DNA of 64,000 nt from Bacteroidota bacterium (GTDB taxonomy: Bacteria > Bacteroidota > Bacteroidia > Bacteroidales > JAAUTT01), in NCBI GenBank assembly GCA_030706405.1, contig JAUZOO010000005.1:1-64000 (forward strand), read 5' to 3'. Under the pieces are notes generated by a model, which saw only the letters and a program-made list of their open reading frames with translations, was not told the DNA's origin and did not search any database. The translations under genes and the position numbers were made by a program. Each line of letters begins with the position of its first letter. Position 1 is the first letter of the stretch. Below, piece by piece: positions 40,733 to 50,377 of the stretch.

Positions 40733-41974
40733 TTAGTCATATTTGGGCTTAAAGAACCATATATCGGAGAAGGTGATGCCAAAGGTCATTGCCTGATATT
40801 TTTCAGTGATGACTCCGGTTCCACTATTAATAGTTCCCTTTTGTCCATATTGATATGAAAGGTTTATACGAAGTTTTGGAGAAACCGGGAGGCCCAATCC
40901 AGCGGTAATACCAGCATCGCGTAACTTGTCGCCCCCAATCATAATGTATGGGGTGCTGTAATACGCTCCTAATCTTATTCTTGACCGTTGAATCAGGTTA
41001 CTATAAATGGAAGGACTGGCAGAATATTCCAAGCCAACACTAAAATCTTTACTATCTGTAAATAAAGTATTTTTAGCATAAGAATATGCACTTGATGAAT
41101 TACTTTTTGACCAGTAACTACATTTATAGTCAGAGGTTAAGGTTAATCGTTGGTAAAGATTTAAAGCAATACCTACTCCCCAAAACGTAGGAAATGTTAA
41201 ATTTTTATCTACAGATTCGTCTCGGAGTACATCTTGTTGGTTTAACGTAAAATTGTATTTATTTCCGTATATCCCGCCAATTGTTCCTTTTATATCTTTA
41301 GATATGTTTACCGAGTACTGAATCCCGTAGTTTAACATCATATTTCGCAAATCGGTATTCGTTTCTTGCGTTAGACTGCCCGAAAAATACCTAGAGTTAG
41401 AACTTTCCTCTGTTTGCTTAATAGTTCCAAATAAATAGCTAAAGTTAATTCCAACTGATAATCCCTTTAACAACCTAAATGAGTTAGCCCAGTAAAACTG
41501 ATTAAATCCGCCTTCTCCATGTTGGATAATTGTTAAAAAATCAGTAGTGCCTTCAATCGTTTTTTTTGTAATAATATTATTTCCAACAGTACTATATGGG
41601 GTAATACCCATACTGGTTCCCCACCATTTGGTTCCTCTAAAACCAAATGCCAAGTAGCTAAAGTTTAGACGTCCCGGGTGCTGAGTTTGAGAACCGTCTT
41701 TGAATGTCGAAAGGCGCCCTTCCATACCAGATTCCAGCAAGAAAAAAAGACTGTCAATACCACTCAAAGAAGCAGGATTGATAGGGTTTAAAGAGCTATT
41801 GGTCGACAAAGCAATTCCGCTACCACCCATTGCCCTGTTCTGGCTAAATCCGCTTTGCCTTAAATCTCCAATGCCATACATCGAATAAGGAGAGCTAGTC
41901 GTCGTTTGCCCCAATACTCCGGAGCATGTACTTAACGCAAAAAAAAGGATGATAATTTGATATTGAAGTTTCAT
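40733..41974 (-). CDS. Outer-membrane beta-barrel protein
   Basis: 413 residues from the ATG at 41974 (MKLQYQIIILFFALSTCSGVLGQ, signal peptide); a longer start adds seven residues. The mature protein begins SSPYSMYGIGDLRQSGFSQNRAMGGSGIALST, followed by LNPINPASLSG, the start typical of Bacteroidota OmpP1/FadL-like barrels. It ends in a strand ITFSDIWFFKPKYD. It lies 57 bases downstream of the DUF4270 lipoprotein gene and is probably co-transcribed. The carried substrate is unknown. Confidence 0.75.
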   Translation of the reverse strand: MKLQYQIIILFFALSTCSGVLGQTTTSSPYSMYGIGDLRQSGFSQNRAMGGSGIALSTNSSLNPINPASLSGIDSLFFLLESGMEGRLSTFKDGSQTQHPGRLNFSYLAFGFRGTKWWGTSMGITPYSTVGNNIITKKTIEGTTDFLTIIQHGEGGFNQFYWANSFRLLKGLSVGINFSYLFGTIKQTEESSNSRYFSGSLTQETNTDLRNMMLNYGIQYSVNISKDIKGTIGGIYGNKYNFTLNQQDVLRDESVDKNLTFPTFWGVGIALNLYQRLTLTSDYKCSYWSKSNSSSAYSYAKNTLFTDSKDFSVGLEYSASPSIYSNLIQRSRIRLGAYYSTPYIMIGGDKLRDAGITAGLGLPVSPKLRINLSYQYGQKGTINSGTGVITEKYQAMTFGITFSDIWFFKPKYD

Positions 41975-42031
41975 GTATTTTATCACTAAAGTCAAAAATT
42001 GCTTATAATACTCTAATTAAAAAAGTCAAGA

Positions 42032-43315
42032 CTAATAACGCCAGTAGGTTATTCTTAAACGTGTAGGGTTGACTGCTTGTTTAGGTGAGGCCAGAATAAG
42101 CCTCTCCAAAGTTGTACTGTTTTCCAATGGAACCGAAACAAGCAGGGCCGGAGGTATTGATGAAATCGTTGTAATTTCGTCAGCAATAAAAGAAGTTATA
42201 TCAACGCTGTATGAAGATTGAGTATGCATAGGGTCGATATATGGGGTGGATGTTATCACCGCCCCAGTCGAAGAATTGCTTAATGGAGATTTAATATTGA
42301 AGTTATTATTGTAGTCTGTGTTATAAAAATTTAGACTTGACGGTAGTGATATTATCCCCTCTACAGGGCTTAATATAAGGGATGCACTAATAATTCTAAT
42401 TTTCTTATCTGTATCAGTAAGTCTTCGTATGGTAGGAAATTCCATCCTAGTCATTATTCCTGTTCCGGTTTGTGCAAAACTTAAACCGCCCGTTTTTTCA
42501 GACGCCACTCTATCGGTTAAATATTTCAAACTTTTTAATGGACTATTACTTAAGTCTGTCTTTATGCTGTTAAATTGCAGGTTCCCGTTATTGATTTTAA
42601 AATCGACGTGCCCATTTTTCTCGTTCTTGTAATATAACCTTACATAACAACTGGTGTCAGCAGCAGCAAATCGTATAATGGAAGAATTGGTCCCTACTGA
42701 GGGGATAAGCGCTAAGCCTTTATAAGTGTTGCCAAATTTAACAGAATTGGTAATTATAGAATCTCCTTGGTCTATAAGTTGAAATAACCTTTGTCCCCAA
42801 CTGTCGGAAAGTCTAATATGAAAATCCGGAAAGGTATGAGAGATGGTTGCCTGTCCTAATATTACACTACTATAAGTAGCTTCCTTGGTATTACAAATAT
42901 AGCCACTGGTATTTTTTAAGTCTTCAAGTTTTTGTGTTAGTTCATGCACTTCCATTGTAAAAGGCTTGGTCGAATCACCATACCAGTAATTAGTAAAATG
43001 TGAAATAAGCACGATTGAATCAAAAGCAGAATACCGTGGAATAGTTAAAGGAGCCGGGGGGGCTATCTCAAAAAAACTTTTGGCAGTTATATTTCCGAAA
43101 TAACCATCCGTATAGTTACCAACTAAAGCTTTTTCATATCCTGAAGTCTGGATAGAGTCTACTTTAACAGTATAGGTGCTTATCGAAAACGTGTCTGTTA
43201 CAATAACGTCACTTGGACTATAAACCAATTCCTTACCGATCGATAAAGGACCTTCACTGCAAGCAGATAAAACAACGTAGAAAAATAATCCTATGAAAAG
43301 TGTAAATTTATGCAT
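42032..43315 (-). CDS. DUF4270 lipoprotein
   Basis: 427 residues, lipoprotein signal with lipobox LSAC at about 16-19. It matches DUF4270 by its order: an early DTFSISTYTVKVDSIQTSG, then LVGNYTDGYFGNITAKSFFEI, FDSIVLISHFTNYWYGDST in the middle, and a C-terminal VDITSFIADEI with a final RLRITYWRY. DUF4270 proteins often sit beside kelch-repeat lipoproteins in Bacteroidota, as here (divergent, 242 bases apart). Likely exposed at the cell surface; function unknown. Confidence 0.8.
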   Translation of the reverse strand: MHKFTLFIGLFFYVVLSACSEGPLSIGKELVYSPSDVIVTDTFSISTYTVKVDSIQTSGYEKALVGNYTDGYFGNITAKSFFEIAPPAPLTIPRYSAFDSIVLISHFTNYWYGDSTKPFTMEVHELTQKLEDLKNTSGYICNTKEATYSSVILGQATISHTFPDFHIRLSDSWGQRLFQLIDQGDSIITNSVKFGNTYKGLALIPSVGTNSSIIRFAAADTSCYVRLYYKNEKNGHVDFKINNGNLQFNSIKTDLSNSPLKSLKYLTDRVASEKTGGLSFAQTGTGIMTRMEFPTIRRLTDTDKKIRIISASLILSPVEGIISLPSSLNFYNTDYNNNFNIKSPLSNSSTGAVITSTPYIDPMHTQSSYSVDITSFIADEITTISSIPPALLVSVPLENSTTLERLILASPKQAVNPTRLRITYWRY

Positions 43316-43557
43316 TGCTGAATATTTTGAAGTAAATTAAACTTAGAAAAACTGTCTTCGAAAGTTTATTATACAATTCGGCTTAATTAACCGATTAACA
43401 AACTAAAAACATCTACTTTATTGACTTATACTGTAAAGACGTATAATATCAGGTTTAATAGGGTTTATATGGATAATAAACCCTATTATGTCGAAAATGT
43501 TTCACTTTGAATTGCCTAATTTGTAGGTTTGAACATAAAATTAATATTTGAAATATT

Positions 43558-44628
43558 ATGAGAAATAGTTTATGGATTTTGTTTTTTGTATCTATAGCCT
43601 TTGCTTTTAGTTCATGCTCAAGCAGTAGTAGCAGTAGTTTGGTAGGGAACTGGACACGTGTAGCTCCCTTTCCACTTTACGCCAGGTCAGGTGCAGTTTC
43701 TTTTACTATTGGGAACTACGCTTATGTAGGATTAGGATACAATACATCAGAGAGTAATCGTTATTTTAACGACTTTTATAAATACAATCCAACCACTAAT
43801 GCATGGACTAAAGTTGCCACTTTCCCGGGAAGCGGACGAGTAAAGGCTGTAGCCTTTGTAGTTGGAGACACCGCTTATGTTGGAACTGGGTATAAATATG
43901 ACAATACTACCGGAATTAAAAATTATTTTGCCGATTTTTATAAATTAGTTCCATCTGGAGACACTGGTAAATGGGTACAGATTAAGGATTTTGCAGGAGG
44001 AAGGCGTTCTTCTGCTGTAGCTTTTGCCGTTGGAGGTAAAGGATATGTCGGAACTGGTACTTATTACGATGGAATTGGAACAGTTACCACAAACGATTTT
44101 TACCAATATGATCCCAAAACAGGAACTTGGTCAACCAACGCTGATATTAATTTTTCATCCGGTATGAAACGTAGCGATGCCGTTACTTTCGTAATTAATG
44201 ATAAGGCTTATATTGTTTCCGGATATAATCAGGGCTCAGCTGAATATGCCTTTGACTTTTTCAAATTTGACCCGACTCTAACCGGTAATAAGTGGGTTCA
44301 GTTGCGTAATGTGAAGAATACGAGCTCAGATAGTTATGACGACGACTATAGCGATATTACACGCTATAAAGCTGTCGGTTTTGCATCCAGTACAAAGGGA
44401 TACCTTACTTTAGGGTACCTAGGTTCGACATTAGGTACAACTTGGGAATATGATCCTACGACCGATTTATGGAGTAAAAAAACCAGTTTTGAAGGGGCTT
44501 CAAGAACCGATGCTGTAGGTCTTTCGGTTAGTGGACGACTTTTTATCTCAACTGGAGCGCAAGGCTCCAATTTCTTAGACGACACTTGGGAGTTGAAACC
44601 CAATCAAGAATATGATGAAAATAATTAA
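43558..44628 (+). CDS. Kelch-repeat lipoprotein
   Basis: 356 residues with lipobox FSSC, followed by a run of serines. Five to six kelch-type blades follow, each with 'FxxGNxxYVGxGY...F..F..Y.P....W' (for example FTIGNYAYVGLGYNTSE with NDFYKYNPTTNAWTKV, then FVVGDTAYVGTGYK). They form a beta-propeller. It is likely a surface adhesin or glycan-binding protein acting with the divergent DUF4270 protein. There are no catalytic NanM-type residues I can point to. Confidence 0.85.
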   Translation: MRNSLWILFFVSIAFAFSSCSSSSSSSLVGNWTRVAPFPLYARSGAVSFTIGNYAYVGLGYNTSESNRYFNDFYKYNPTTNAWTKVATFPGSGRVKAVAFVVGDTAYVGTGYKYDNTTGIKNYFADFYKLVPSGDTGKWVQIKDFAGGRRSSAVAFAVGGKGYVGTGTYYDGIGTVTTNDFYQYDPKTGTWSTNADINFSSGMKRSDAVTFVINDKAYIVSGYNQGSAEYAFDFFKFDPTLTGNKWVQLRNVKNTSSDSYDDDYSDITRYKAVGFASSTKGYLTLGYLGSTLGTTWEYDPTTDLWSKKTSFEGASRTDAVGLSVSGRLFISTGAQGSNFLDDTWELKPNQEYDENN

Positions 44629-44632
44629 CAAT

Positions 44633-44661
44633 AAAAAAGGGAGCTCTAGGCTCCCTTTTTT
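44633..44661. terminator. Bidirectional intrinsic terminator
   Basis: AAAAAAGGGAGC pairs with GCTCCCTTTTTT across CTA/TAG. It lies exactly between the kelch gene (+) and the LytTR regulator (-), and its right end overlaps the regulator's stop codon. Confidence 0.9.
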
Positions 44662-45376
44662 ATTGTTCCCGAATTGATTCCAGAAAGGGTTTCTTATAAC
44701 TTTCGCCAATAGGTAGCCATTTCTCTCCTATTACAATCCGGTTCCGGACGATAGAGGTAATTTTGTTAACTGCAATGATATACGATTTATGAATCCGAAA
44801 AAAAGTATCGGAAGGCAGTTTTTCACTCATATTTTTAAGGGAATTGAGCGTGACTATCGATTTGCCGGACGTTAAAAATATTTTCACATAATCTTTTAGT
44901 CCTTCAATGTAGGAAATGTCATTTAGCGGAATTCGCTGCGTTTGGTAGTCCGATTTTACAAGAATATATCTATCTGATTTTTTTTCAAAAGAATGAAATT
45001 GAAAGGCTCCTCTCTTTTCGCGTAAAGTGAATATTTCATAAGTCTTGTTTACAGCTCTTAAAAAACGATCGAATGCAATTGGTTTTAGCAGGTAATCCGA
45101 TGCATTGAGGTCAAAACCTTCAATAGCATATTCGGCAGAGGTTGTGATGAAGATAAAATAAGGCCGAATCTCCAGCGACTTTATTAAATCAATACCAGAT
45201 ACTCCTTCTAATTTAATTTCGAGGAAGATAAGGTCGATTTTTTCGTTCCGTAAAATATTTAGGGCTTCAAAGGCACTGGTGCATTTGCCTTTAAGTGTTA
45301 AAAACGGTATTAATTTAATATACTCTTCTGTTTGATGTTGGTCCTGCAGGTTGTTATCTATTATTATACAGTTCAT
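44660..45376 (-). CDS. LytTR response regulator with degenerate receiver
   Basis: 238 residues: receiver (1-120) and LytTR DNA-binding domain (about 138-236, with YIEGLKDYVKIFLTSGKSIVTLNSLKNM and FFRIHKSYIIAVNKITSI). The phospho-acceptor is E53 (LIFLEIKLEGVSG), where active receivers have Asp; the codon is GAA on the coding strand. The acidic pocket is reduced to D7-N8-N9, while the lysine in YLLKPI is kept. It may act constitutively or independently of phosphate. No histidine kinase is adjacent. Confidence 0.88.
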   Translation of the reverse strand: MNCIIIDNNLQDQHQTEEYIKLIPFLTLKGKCTSAFEALNILRNEKIDLIFLEIKLEGVSGIDLIKSLEIRPYFIFITTSAEYAIEGFDLNASDYLLKPIAFDRFLRAVNKTYEIFTLREKRGAFQFHSFEKKSDRYILVKSDYQTQRIPLNDISYIEGLKDYVKIFLTSGKSIVTLNSLKNMSEKLPSDTFFRIHKSYIIAVNKITSIVRNRIVIGEKWLPIGESYKKPFLESIREQ

Positions 45377-45677
45377 TATAAATTTAATATGTTGGTGTTA
45401 ATAAATAGCAGTATGCATATTGAGTGCAGGGAAGTAACCCGGCTCCGACTAATCTGCATTTACGAATTAAATGGTTAAATAGAGGTTGACGTTGAATAAA
45501 CAGGCCGAAGTTACAATATTTTTAGAAACCAGATATGGCACATTTCTATTGTTTAGCGTTTGATGTTTATTGGAAAAAGAATAGCTCCGAGACTAAAATA
45601 GGTCGAGCTTAAGCGAGGTTCTTTACTAGTTTTTGTTAAATTTAACTTATTGAAACCACTTAACTAATATAACGGAC
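45377..45677. other. Gap without recognisable signals
   Basis: Divergent upstream region of the LytTR regulator and the four-helix membrane protein. I see no gene, no terminator and no convincing promoter motif. Confidence 0.5.
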
Positions 45678-46166
45678 ATGGAAAATTCTCTACTGATTTT
45701 TAAGGAACAGTATCGTCAGGTGAAGGTTACGCATTATGCTGTGTTTTTCGGCATTATTGTTATAATGGCATTTGCCGTCCTGTATAATTATTTTGAAGGG
45801 GCTTTAAAAGGATTGGGTGAATCGGCCGTAATAACACTGGAACTTGTACTCTTGGTCTATGCTGTCGGAGCTGTTTATATTGGTGATTTAATGTTTATTC
45901 GTCGGTTAAAGATTCTAACTGCACGGCATAGCATTCAAAAGAAAATGGAGCTTTATCGTTCGGCTTTGGTTTTTAAGCTTGCACTGGTTGAATCTATTGC
46001 TGCCTTGGCAGGTTTATTGTTAATTGTATCTGGCATTTACCTTGTTCTAATTGTTCCTGTTGCCTTGATATTTATTCTTATGCGAAATAATCCGACGACA
46101 TCACGGGTTCTGTCCGATTTGCCATTATCATTAGCTGAACGTGAACAACTTGCATCTTTGCTATAA
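45678..46166 (+). CDS. Unknown four-helix membrane protein
   Basis: 162 residues, four hydrophobic segments in two pairs (about 20-40, 52-70, 98-116 and 119-135). A basic loop RRLKILTARHSIQKKMELYRS lies between the pairs, and the tail is short and polar. No signal peptide. The layout suggests an integral inner-membrane protein with a cytoplasmic middle loop. Not recognised beyond this. A terminator follows. Confidence 0.65.
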   Translation: MENSLLIFKEQYRQVKVTHYAVFFGIIVIMAFAVLYNYFEGALKGLGESAVITLELVLLVYAVGAVYIGDLMFIRRLKILTARHSIQKKMELYRSALVFKLALVESIAALAGLLLIVSGIYLVLIVPVALIFILMRNNPTTSRVLSDLPLSLAEREQLASLL

Positions 46167-46186
46167 AGTATATTTTTAAGGTTCTG

Positions 46187-46228
46187 AAGGTTAGCTTTGT
46201 TGGATTACTGAGCTAACCTTTTTTATTT
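46187..46228 (+). terminator. Intrinsic terminator
   Basis: AAGGTTAGCT (46187-46196) pairs exactly with AGCTAACCTT (46211-46220), followed by a T-rich tract. Confidence 0.85.
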
Positions 46229-46255
46229 TTAAAAGATACCTCCCCCATTTTTCAC

Positions 46256-46263
46256 TTACTTTG
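46256..46263 (+). promoter_or_regulatory. Possible -7 element before the EamA gene
   Basis: TTACTTTG followed by CAA differs from TAnnTTTG only in the second base; the same TTACTTTGCAA stands before proS. It lies about 18 bases before the ATG. A -33 is not seen. Confidence 0.35.
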
Positions 46264-46281
46264 CAACTTTAACAAAATATT

Positions 46282-47193
46282 ATGGCACATTCAGGTAATT
46301 ATAAAGGGGTTATTTACGCGGCAATTGCCGGATTGATGTGGGGAATATTGTCTGTTGCTCTCAAGATTACATTAAATGTATATGCCTTGTCGTCGTTTAC
46401 TATTGTATGGTTTCGATTTTCAATTGCATTTATAATATTGGCTATTGTTCTTTTTATTAAACGGCCAGCACTCTTCAGGGTATTTTATAAACCTCCTTTA
46501 AAGTTAATCGGGGCTACCTTATGTTTAGGATTTAACTATTACGCGTATATGAAAGGCCTGGAATATACAACTCCGGGCAATGCTCAGATATTTACCCAGG
46601 TAGGTCCTGTTTTATTCGCTATGGCAGGGATTTATATCTTTAAAGAGAAAATCACCTGGAAGCATATTTTAGGCTTTCTGATTGTACTTTTTGGCTTGGG
46701 ACTATTCTACTGGGAGCAACTTTTTGCCATGGCCAATCAGAAGATATATTCTTTTGGAATTCTCTGGATTCTTGCCAGTGCAGTAACCTGGGCTTTCTAT
46801 GCAATATGGCAGAAGGAGCTTTCTCAGCAATATTCTACCAACCAGCTTAATTTGTTTATCTATGGGTTATGTTCCATAGTGTTTGTGCCGGGAGTTCATT
46901 TGAGCGGTTTTCATAGTCTCGATTTTCCCGGATGGTTGTTGGTTATTTTTCTTGGGTTGAATACCCTTATAGCTTATGGGGCAATAGCTCTTGCGTTCAG
47001 GCATCTCGATTCGAGCAAGGTGAGTGTAATTGTTACGGTAAATCCTATTGTTACTTTTGCAATAATGTATTTATTTGCAGAGATGAATGTTACCATAATT
47101 GCTCCTGAACATTTTTCGCTTGCCAGTATATTAGGCGCGATGTTAGCCTTGGCCGGAGCTATTTTTGTTATTCTTTTTACCCGTAAAGATTAA
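46282..47193 (+). CDS. EamA-family (DMT) transporter
   Basis: 303 residues with about ten membrane helices in two EamA repeats (about 5-140 and 155-300). Family-typical places are GLMWGILSVALKITLN at the start, YTTPGNAQIFTQVGPVLFAMAGIYIFKEKITW at the end of repeat 1 and LDSSKVSVIVTVNPIVTFAIMYLFAEMN near the end. It exports or imports a small metabolite, often an amino acid; substrate not determinable. The next gene starts 7 bases downstream, so the two may be coupled. Confidence 0.88.
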   Translation: MAHSGNYKGVIYAAIAGLMWGILSVALKITLNVYALSSFTIVWFRFSIAFIILAIVLFIKRPALFRVFYKPPLKLIGATLCLGFNYYAYMKGLEYTTPGNAQIFTQVGPVLFAMAGIYIFKEKITWKHILGFLIVLFGLGLFYWEQLFAMANQKIYSFGILWILASAVTWAFYAIWQKELSQQYSTNQLNLFIYGLCSIVFVPGVHLSGFHSLDFPGWLLVIFLGLNTLIAYGAIALAFRHLDSSKVSVIVTVNPIVTFAIMYLFAEMNVTIIAPEHFSLASILGAMLALAGAIFVILFTRKD

Positions 47194-47200
47194 ATTTGGT

Positions 47201-50200
47201 ATGTTACGAAGATTAGAGCCCTATATCCTAATAGCCATAGTAAGCTGCTTCGTTTCATTTACCGATGAATTTAGTTCGGATTGGGGAGATCCCCGAAACA
47301 GACTATCTTCGGGAGAATCCTTCTTTTATCGTGGAAAAACATTATTGGAGAATAATAAACTCGACAGTGCCTATGTTTATCTCACTAAGTCCCGAAACAT
47401 TTTTCTGAATGCCAATAATTTAAAATCGGCAATCAACAGCATCTACTATCTCGGGGAAATTCAATCCCGAAAAAACAATGTCGCTGCTGCCATATCTTTT
47501 TTCCAAAGCGCTGATAAATATATTATTAGAATGAAAGGCCTGCATCCCCTTCGGGCAGATGTTGAACTTATGCTTAGTAATCAGTATTTTAAAAAAAATG
47601 ATTTTGTGCAGGCATATAAGATCATAGAGGGATGCCTGAAACAGTCCGCTTCTATTAAAATTTCGGATAGTACCTTGGCTAAGCTCTACTATCGGAAAGG
47701 CACGCTTGAATATTATAAGGGTGATTATACGCAGGCTGCTGAATCCTATCAAAAGTCCAGAAGCATTGGAGAAATAGCATTTGGGAAAAAATCATTGTTT
47801 GTCTCCGATCAGGTGAATAACCTGGGTGTTATCTTTTTCATGATTGGCCGTTACGACGAGGCTTTGGCATATTATCGCGAGTCGGAATTGATTATGACAC
47901 GTGGGCGTATTTCTTCTCCTGTTGCTTTGGCTGGAACTTACTCCAACATTGGGCTTATCTTTAAGAGTAAGAACGACATGGCAAATGCCGTCTTATTTTT
48001 TAATAAGGCTTATTCACTGGTGTCGGCTCATCCGCAGCATGCAGAGTCTACCTTGGCCAGTTCCTGCATTAACCTGGCATTTGTTTATCAGATGTTGGGT
48101 AATCGTGAGAAACAGTATGACTTTCTGAAAAAAAGCATGTTATATGTTGACAAAGTAGATCCGGTACTCGCTTTAAAAATATACATGCAACTTGCGTTCT
48201 ATTATACTGATATTAAAGATTATTCATCGGCTGAAAAACAGTATGGACTGTCTATCCGGAGGGCTCAAAAACTATTAAAAGGTAGTCCTGAATTAGCTTA
48301 TCAATATTTTAATTATGGAGAATTTAAGGATGAATGTCAAAAACCGACAGAGGCGTTAACCCTGTTTAACAAGGCATTACCTTTATTTATGGAAACGTTT
48401 GGAGAACATCATCCCTCCACGGCCAATTGTTATCTGGAAATAGCGCGTTCATTTGCCAAAACCGGAAATACTGACTTAGCATTACAAAATGTACAGAAAG
48501 CTCTTATTTCGGTATGTACAGAATTCTCAAGTATGGATTATTCAAAAAATCCTGAAGCAAGAATGGCTTTGTCTGAAACAGGTCTTGTAAGAATTTTGAA
48601 ATTTAAGGCTGATTTATCTAACGAAATTGCTGGCAAAGAATCAATTATATCGAAACGAATTACTTTGTATAACAGAGCGTGGCAAACATACCTGCAGACT
48701 CTGAATGAAATAGATAAAATTCGGATTGGTTATAACACTGATGATAGTCGCGTATTCCTTTCTGATAATGAGCATGAAACGTATTCAACTGCCTTAAAGT
48801 GCGTTTATAATTTATATCATTTAACTCATCAGGAGCAGTATTTACAGCAGGCGTTTATGATTGCCGACAATGCACATGCATCCAGTCTTCAAAGTGTATT
48901 AAAAGAAAAAGAGTTAACTGAACATTCCAGATTTACGGATACTTTGTTTATCCGCGATCAAAAATTACGAAAGGATATCTCGATGTACCAGGGTCTGGTT
49001 CAGAAAGAGAATTCGTCGAAGAGGCCGAATAAGGGACGGATCGGTTTTTGGAATGAGAAAATTGCCAATCTTACACTTCAGGTTGAACAGCTTAGCGCTA
49101 TTCTTAAAAAACGCAACCCTACCTGGTATCAATATCGTTACGGATTAAACAACAGCGGCGGCTTACGTCATTTGCAGTCATATATCGATAAAAATGAGGC
49201 ATTGGTAGAGTATTATCTGACAGATTCCGATATTTATTCTTTTTGTTTAACCAATAAGTCCTTACGATGCCGTAAACAACCTATTCCTGACAATTTTGAA
49301 ACCTCTATTCAAAATGTGCTGACTTTTGTAAAACAACCCAGGATATATCGGGGAGACTCAACATATTGCCTTAATTATCGGTCGGCAGCATGGAAACTTT
49401 ATAAATTGTTGCTTTATTGCGATGAGGATATGATTCGGGGAAAGCACTTGATCGTAATTCCATCGGGAGAACTTAGTTATATTTCCTTCGAAACGTTACT
49501 GACAAGCCCCACCCTTACTAAGAAATATAGTTTCAAAGACTTACCATACTTAATTCGCGAACATGCTGTGCGTTATTCGTTTGCTGCAAATATGCTACAA
49601 TATACCAGTGATGCCAGAAAATTACCGGGAGGAATGGTGGCTTTTGCCCCAGATTATAAGGTCTCCACGAATAAGTACCTAAAAAACGCTAATACCGAAC
49701 GAGGAGCTCTCGAATCGCTGACTGAAACGTCCGAAGAAGTGGCTTCGATTGCAAAGTACTTTCCGGGAAAACTATTTAGGGCAGAAAGGGCGAGTGAAGA
49801 AAATTTTAAAAAGTACGCATCCCGCTATGGCACAATTCATCTGGCCATGCATGCTCTTGTGAATGACCAGGACCCGCTTCAGTCGAGGCTTGCGTTCACC
49901 GCCGGGGCCAGCAGCAATGAGGATGATTTTCTGTATGCCGGCGAAATTTACAATCTCAATCTTAATGCCGGGCTTGTGGTTTTAAGTGCCTGCAATACAG
50001 GAGTTGGCAAGCTTAGCAAAGGGGAAGGAATGATGAGCCTCACCCGGGGATTTGCTTTTGCGGGTGTTCCCAGTATCGTAATGACGCTGTGGCCAGTAAG
50101 CGATGCCTCTAGCGCGAATTTAGTTGCTGGGTTCTATCGTCATCTTTCCGCTAATTTAAATAAAGACAATGCCTTACAACAGGCAAAGATTGATTTTATC

Positions 50201-50377
50201 AATAAATCGGATATAATCCACGCTCACCCTTATTTTTGGGCTGGTTATGTGCTTATTGGCGATAATCAGCCTATAAAAAAGGATGTTCCTTTTTATGTTT
50301 TTTATATCGGTATGGCAGTATTGTTTTTACTGTTTGGCGTAATCTGGATTTTCAGAAAAAAGTCTGCTAATTCTTAG
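47201..50377 (+). CDS. TPR-CHAT protease-like membrane protein
   Basis: 1058 residues from the ATG at 47201 (an earlier Met lies inside the EamA gene). After a hydrophobic N-terminal segment come many TPR repeats (about 40-440, for example YYRKGTLEYYKGDYTQAAESYQKS), a helical linker, and a C-terminal CHAT caspase-like domain (about 690-1010). The catalytic pair is visible: His in IHLAMHALVND (about H884) and Cys in VVLSACNTGVGKL (about C931). It ends with a single membrane helix and RKKSANS, which should keep the catalytic part on one side of the membrane. CHAT enzymes act in regulated proteolysis and, with Cas7-11 or gasdermins, in defence; no such partner is next to this one. It overlaps the converging GH73 gene by 11 bases. 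Confidence 0.87.
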   Translation: MLRRLEPYILIAIVSCFVSFTDEFSSDWGDPRNRLSSGESFFYRGKTLLENNKLDSAYVYLTKSRNIFLNANNLKSAINSIYYLGEIQSRKNNVAAAISFFQSADKYIIRMKGLHPLRADVELMLSNQYFKKNDFVQAYKIIEGCLKQSASIKISDSTLAKLYYRKGTLEYYKGDYTQAAESYQKSRSIGEIAFGKKSLFVSDQVNNLGVIFFMIGRYDEALAYYRESELIMTRGRISSPVALAGTYSNIGLIFKSKNDMANAVLFFNKAYSLVSAHPQHAESTLASSCINLAFVYQMLGNREKQYDFLKKSMLYVDKVDPVLALKIYMQLAFYYTDIKDYSSAEKQYGLSIRRAQKLLKGSPELAYQYFNYGEFKDECQKPTEALTLFNKALPLFMETFGEHHPSTANCYLEIARSFAKTGNTDLALQNVQKALISVCTEFSSMDYSKNPEARMALSETGLVRILKFKADLSNEIAGKESIISKRITLYNRAWQTYLQTLNEIDKIRIGYNTDDSRVFLSDNEHETYSTALKCVYNLYHLTHQEQYLQQAFMIADNAHASSLQSVLKEKELTEHSRFTDTLFIRDQKLRKDISMYQGLVQKENSSKRPNKGRIGFWNEKIANLTLQVEQLSAILKKRNPTWYQYRYGLNNSGGLRHLQSYIDKNEALVEYYLTDSDIYSFCLTNKSLRCRKQPIPDNFETSIQNVLTFVKQPRIYRGDSTYCLNYRSAAWKLYKLLLYCDEDMIRGKHLIVIPSGELSYISFETLLTSPTLTKKYSFKDLPYLIREHAVRYSFAANMLQYTSDARKLPGGMVAFAPDYKVSTNKYLKNANTERGALESLTETSEEVASIAKYFPGKLFRAERASEENFKKYASRYGTIHLAMHALVNDQDPLQSRLAFTAGASSNEDDFLYAGEIYNLNLNAGLVVLSACNTGVGKLSKGEGMMSLTRGFAFAGVPSIVMTLWPVSDASSANLVAGFYRHLSANLNKDNALQQAKIDFINKSDIIHAHPYFWAGYVLIGDNQPIKKDVPFYVFYIGMAVLFLLFGVIWIFRKKSANS

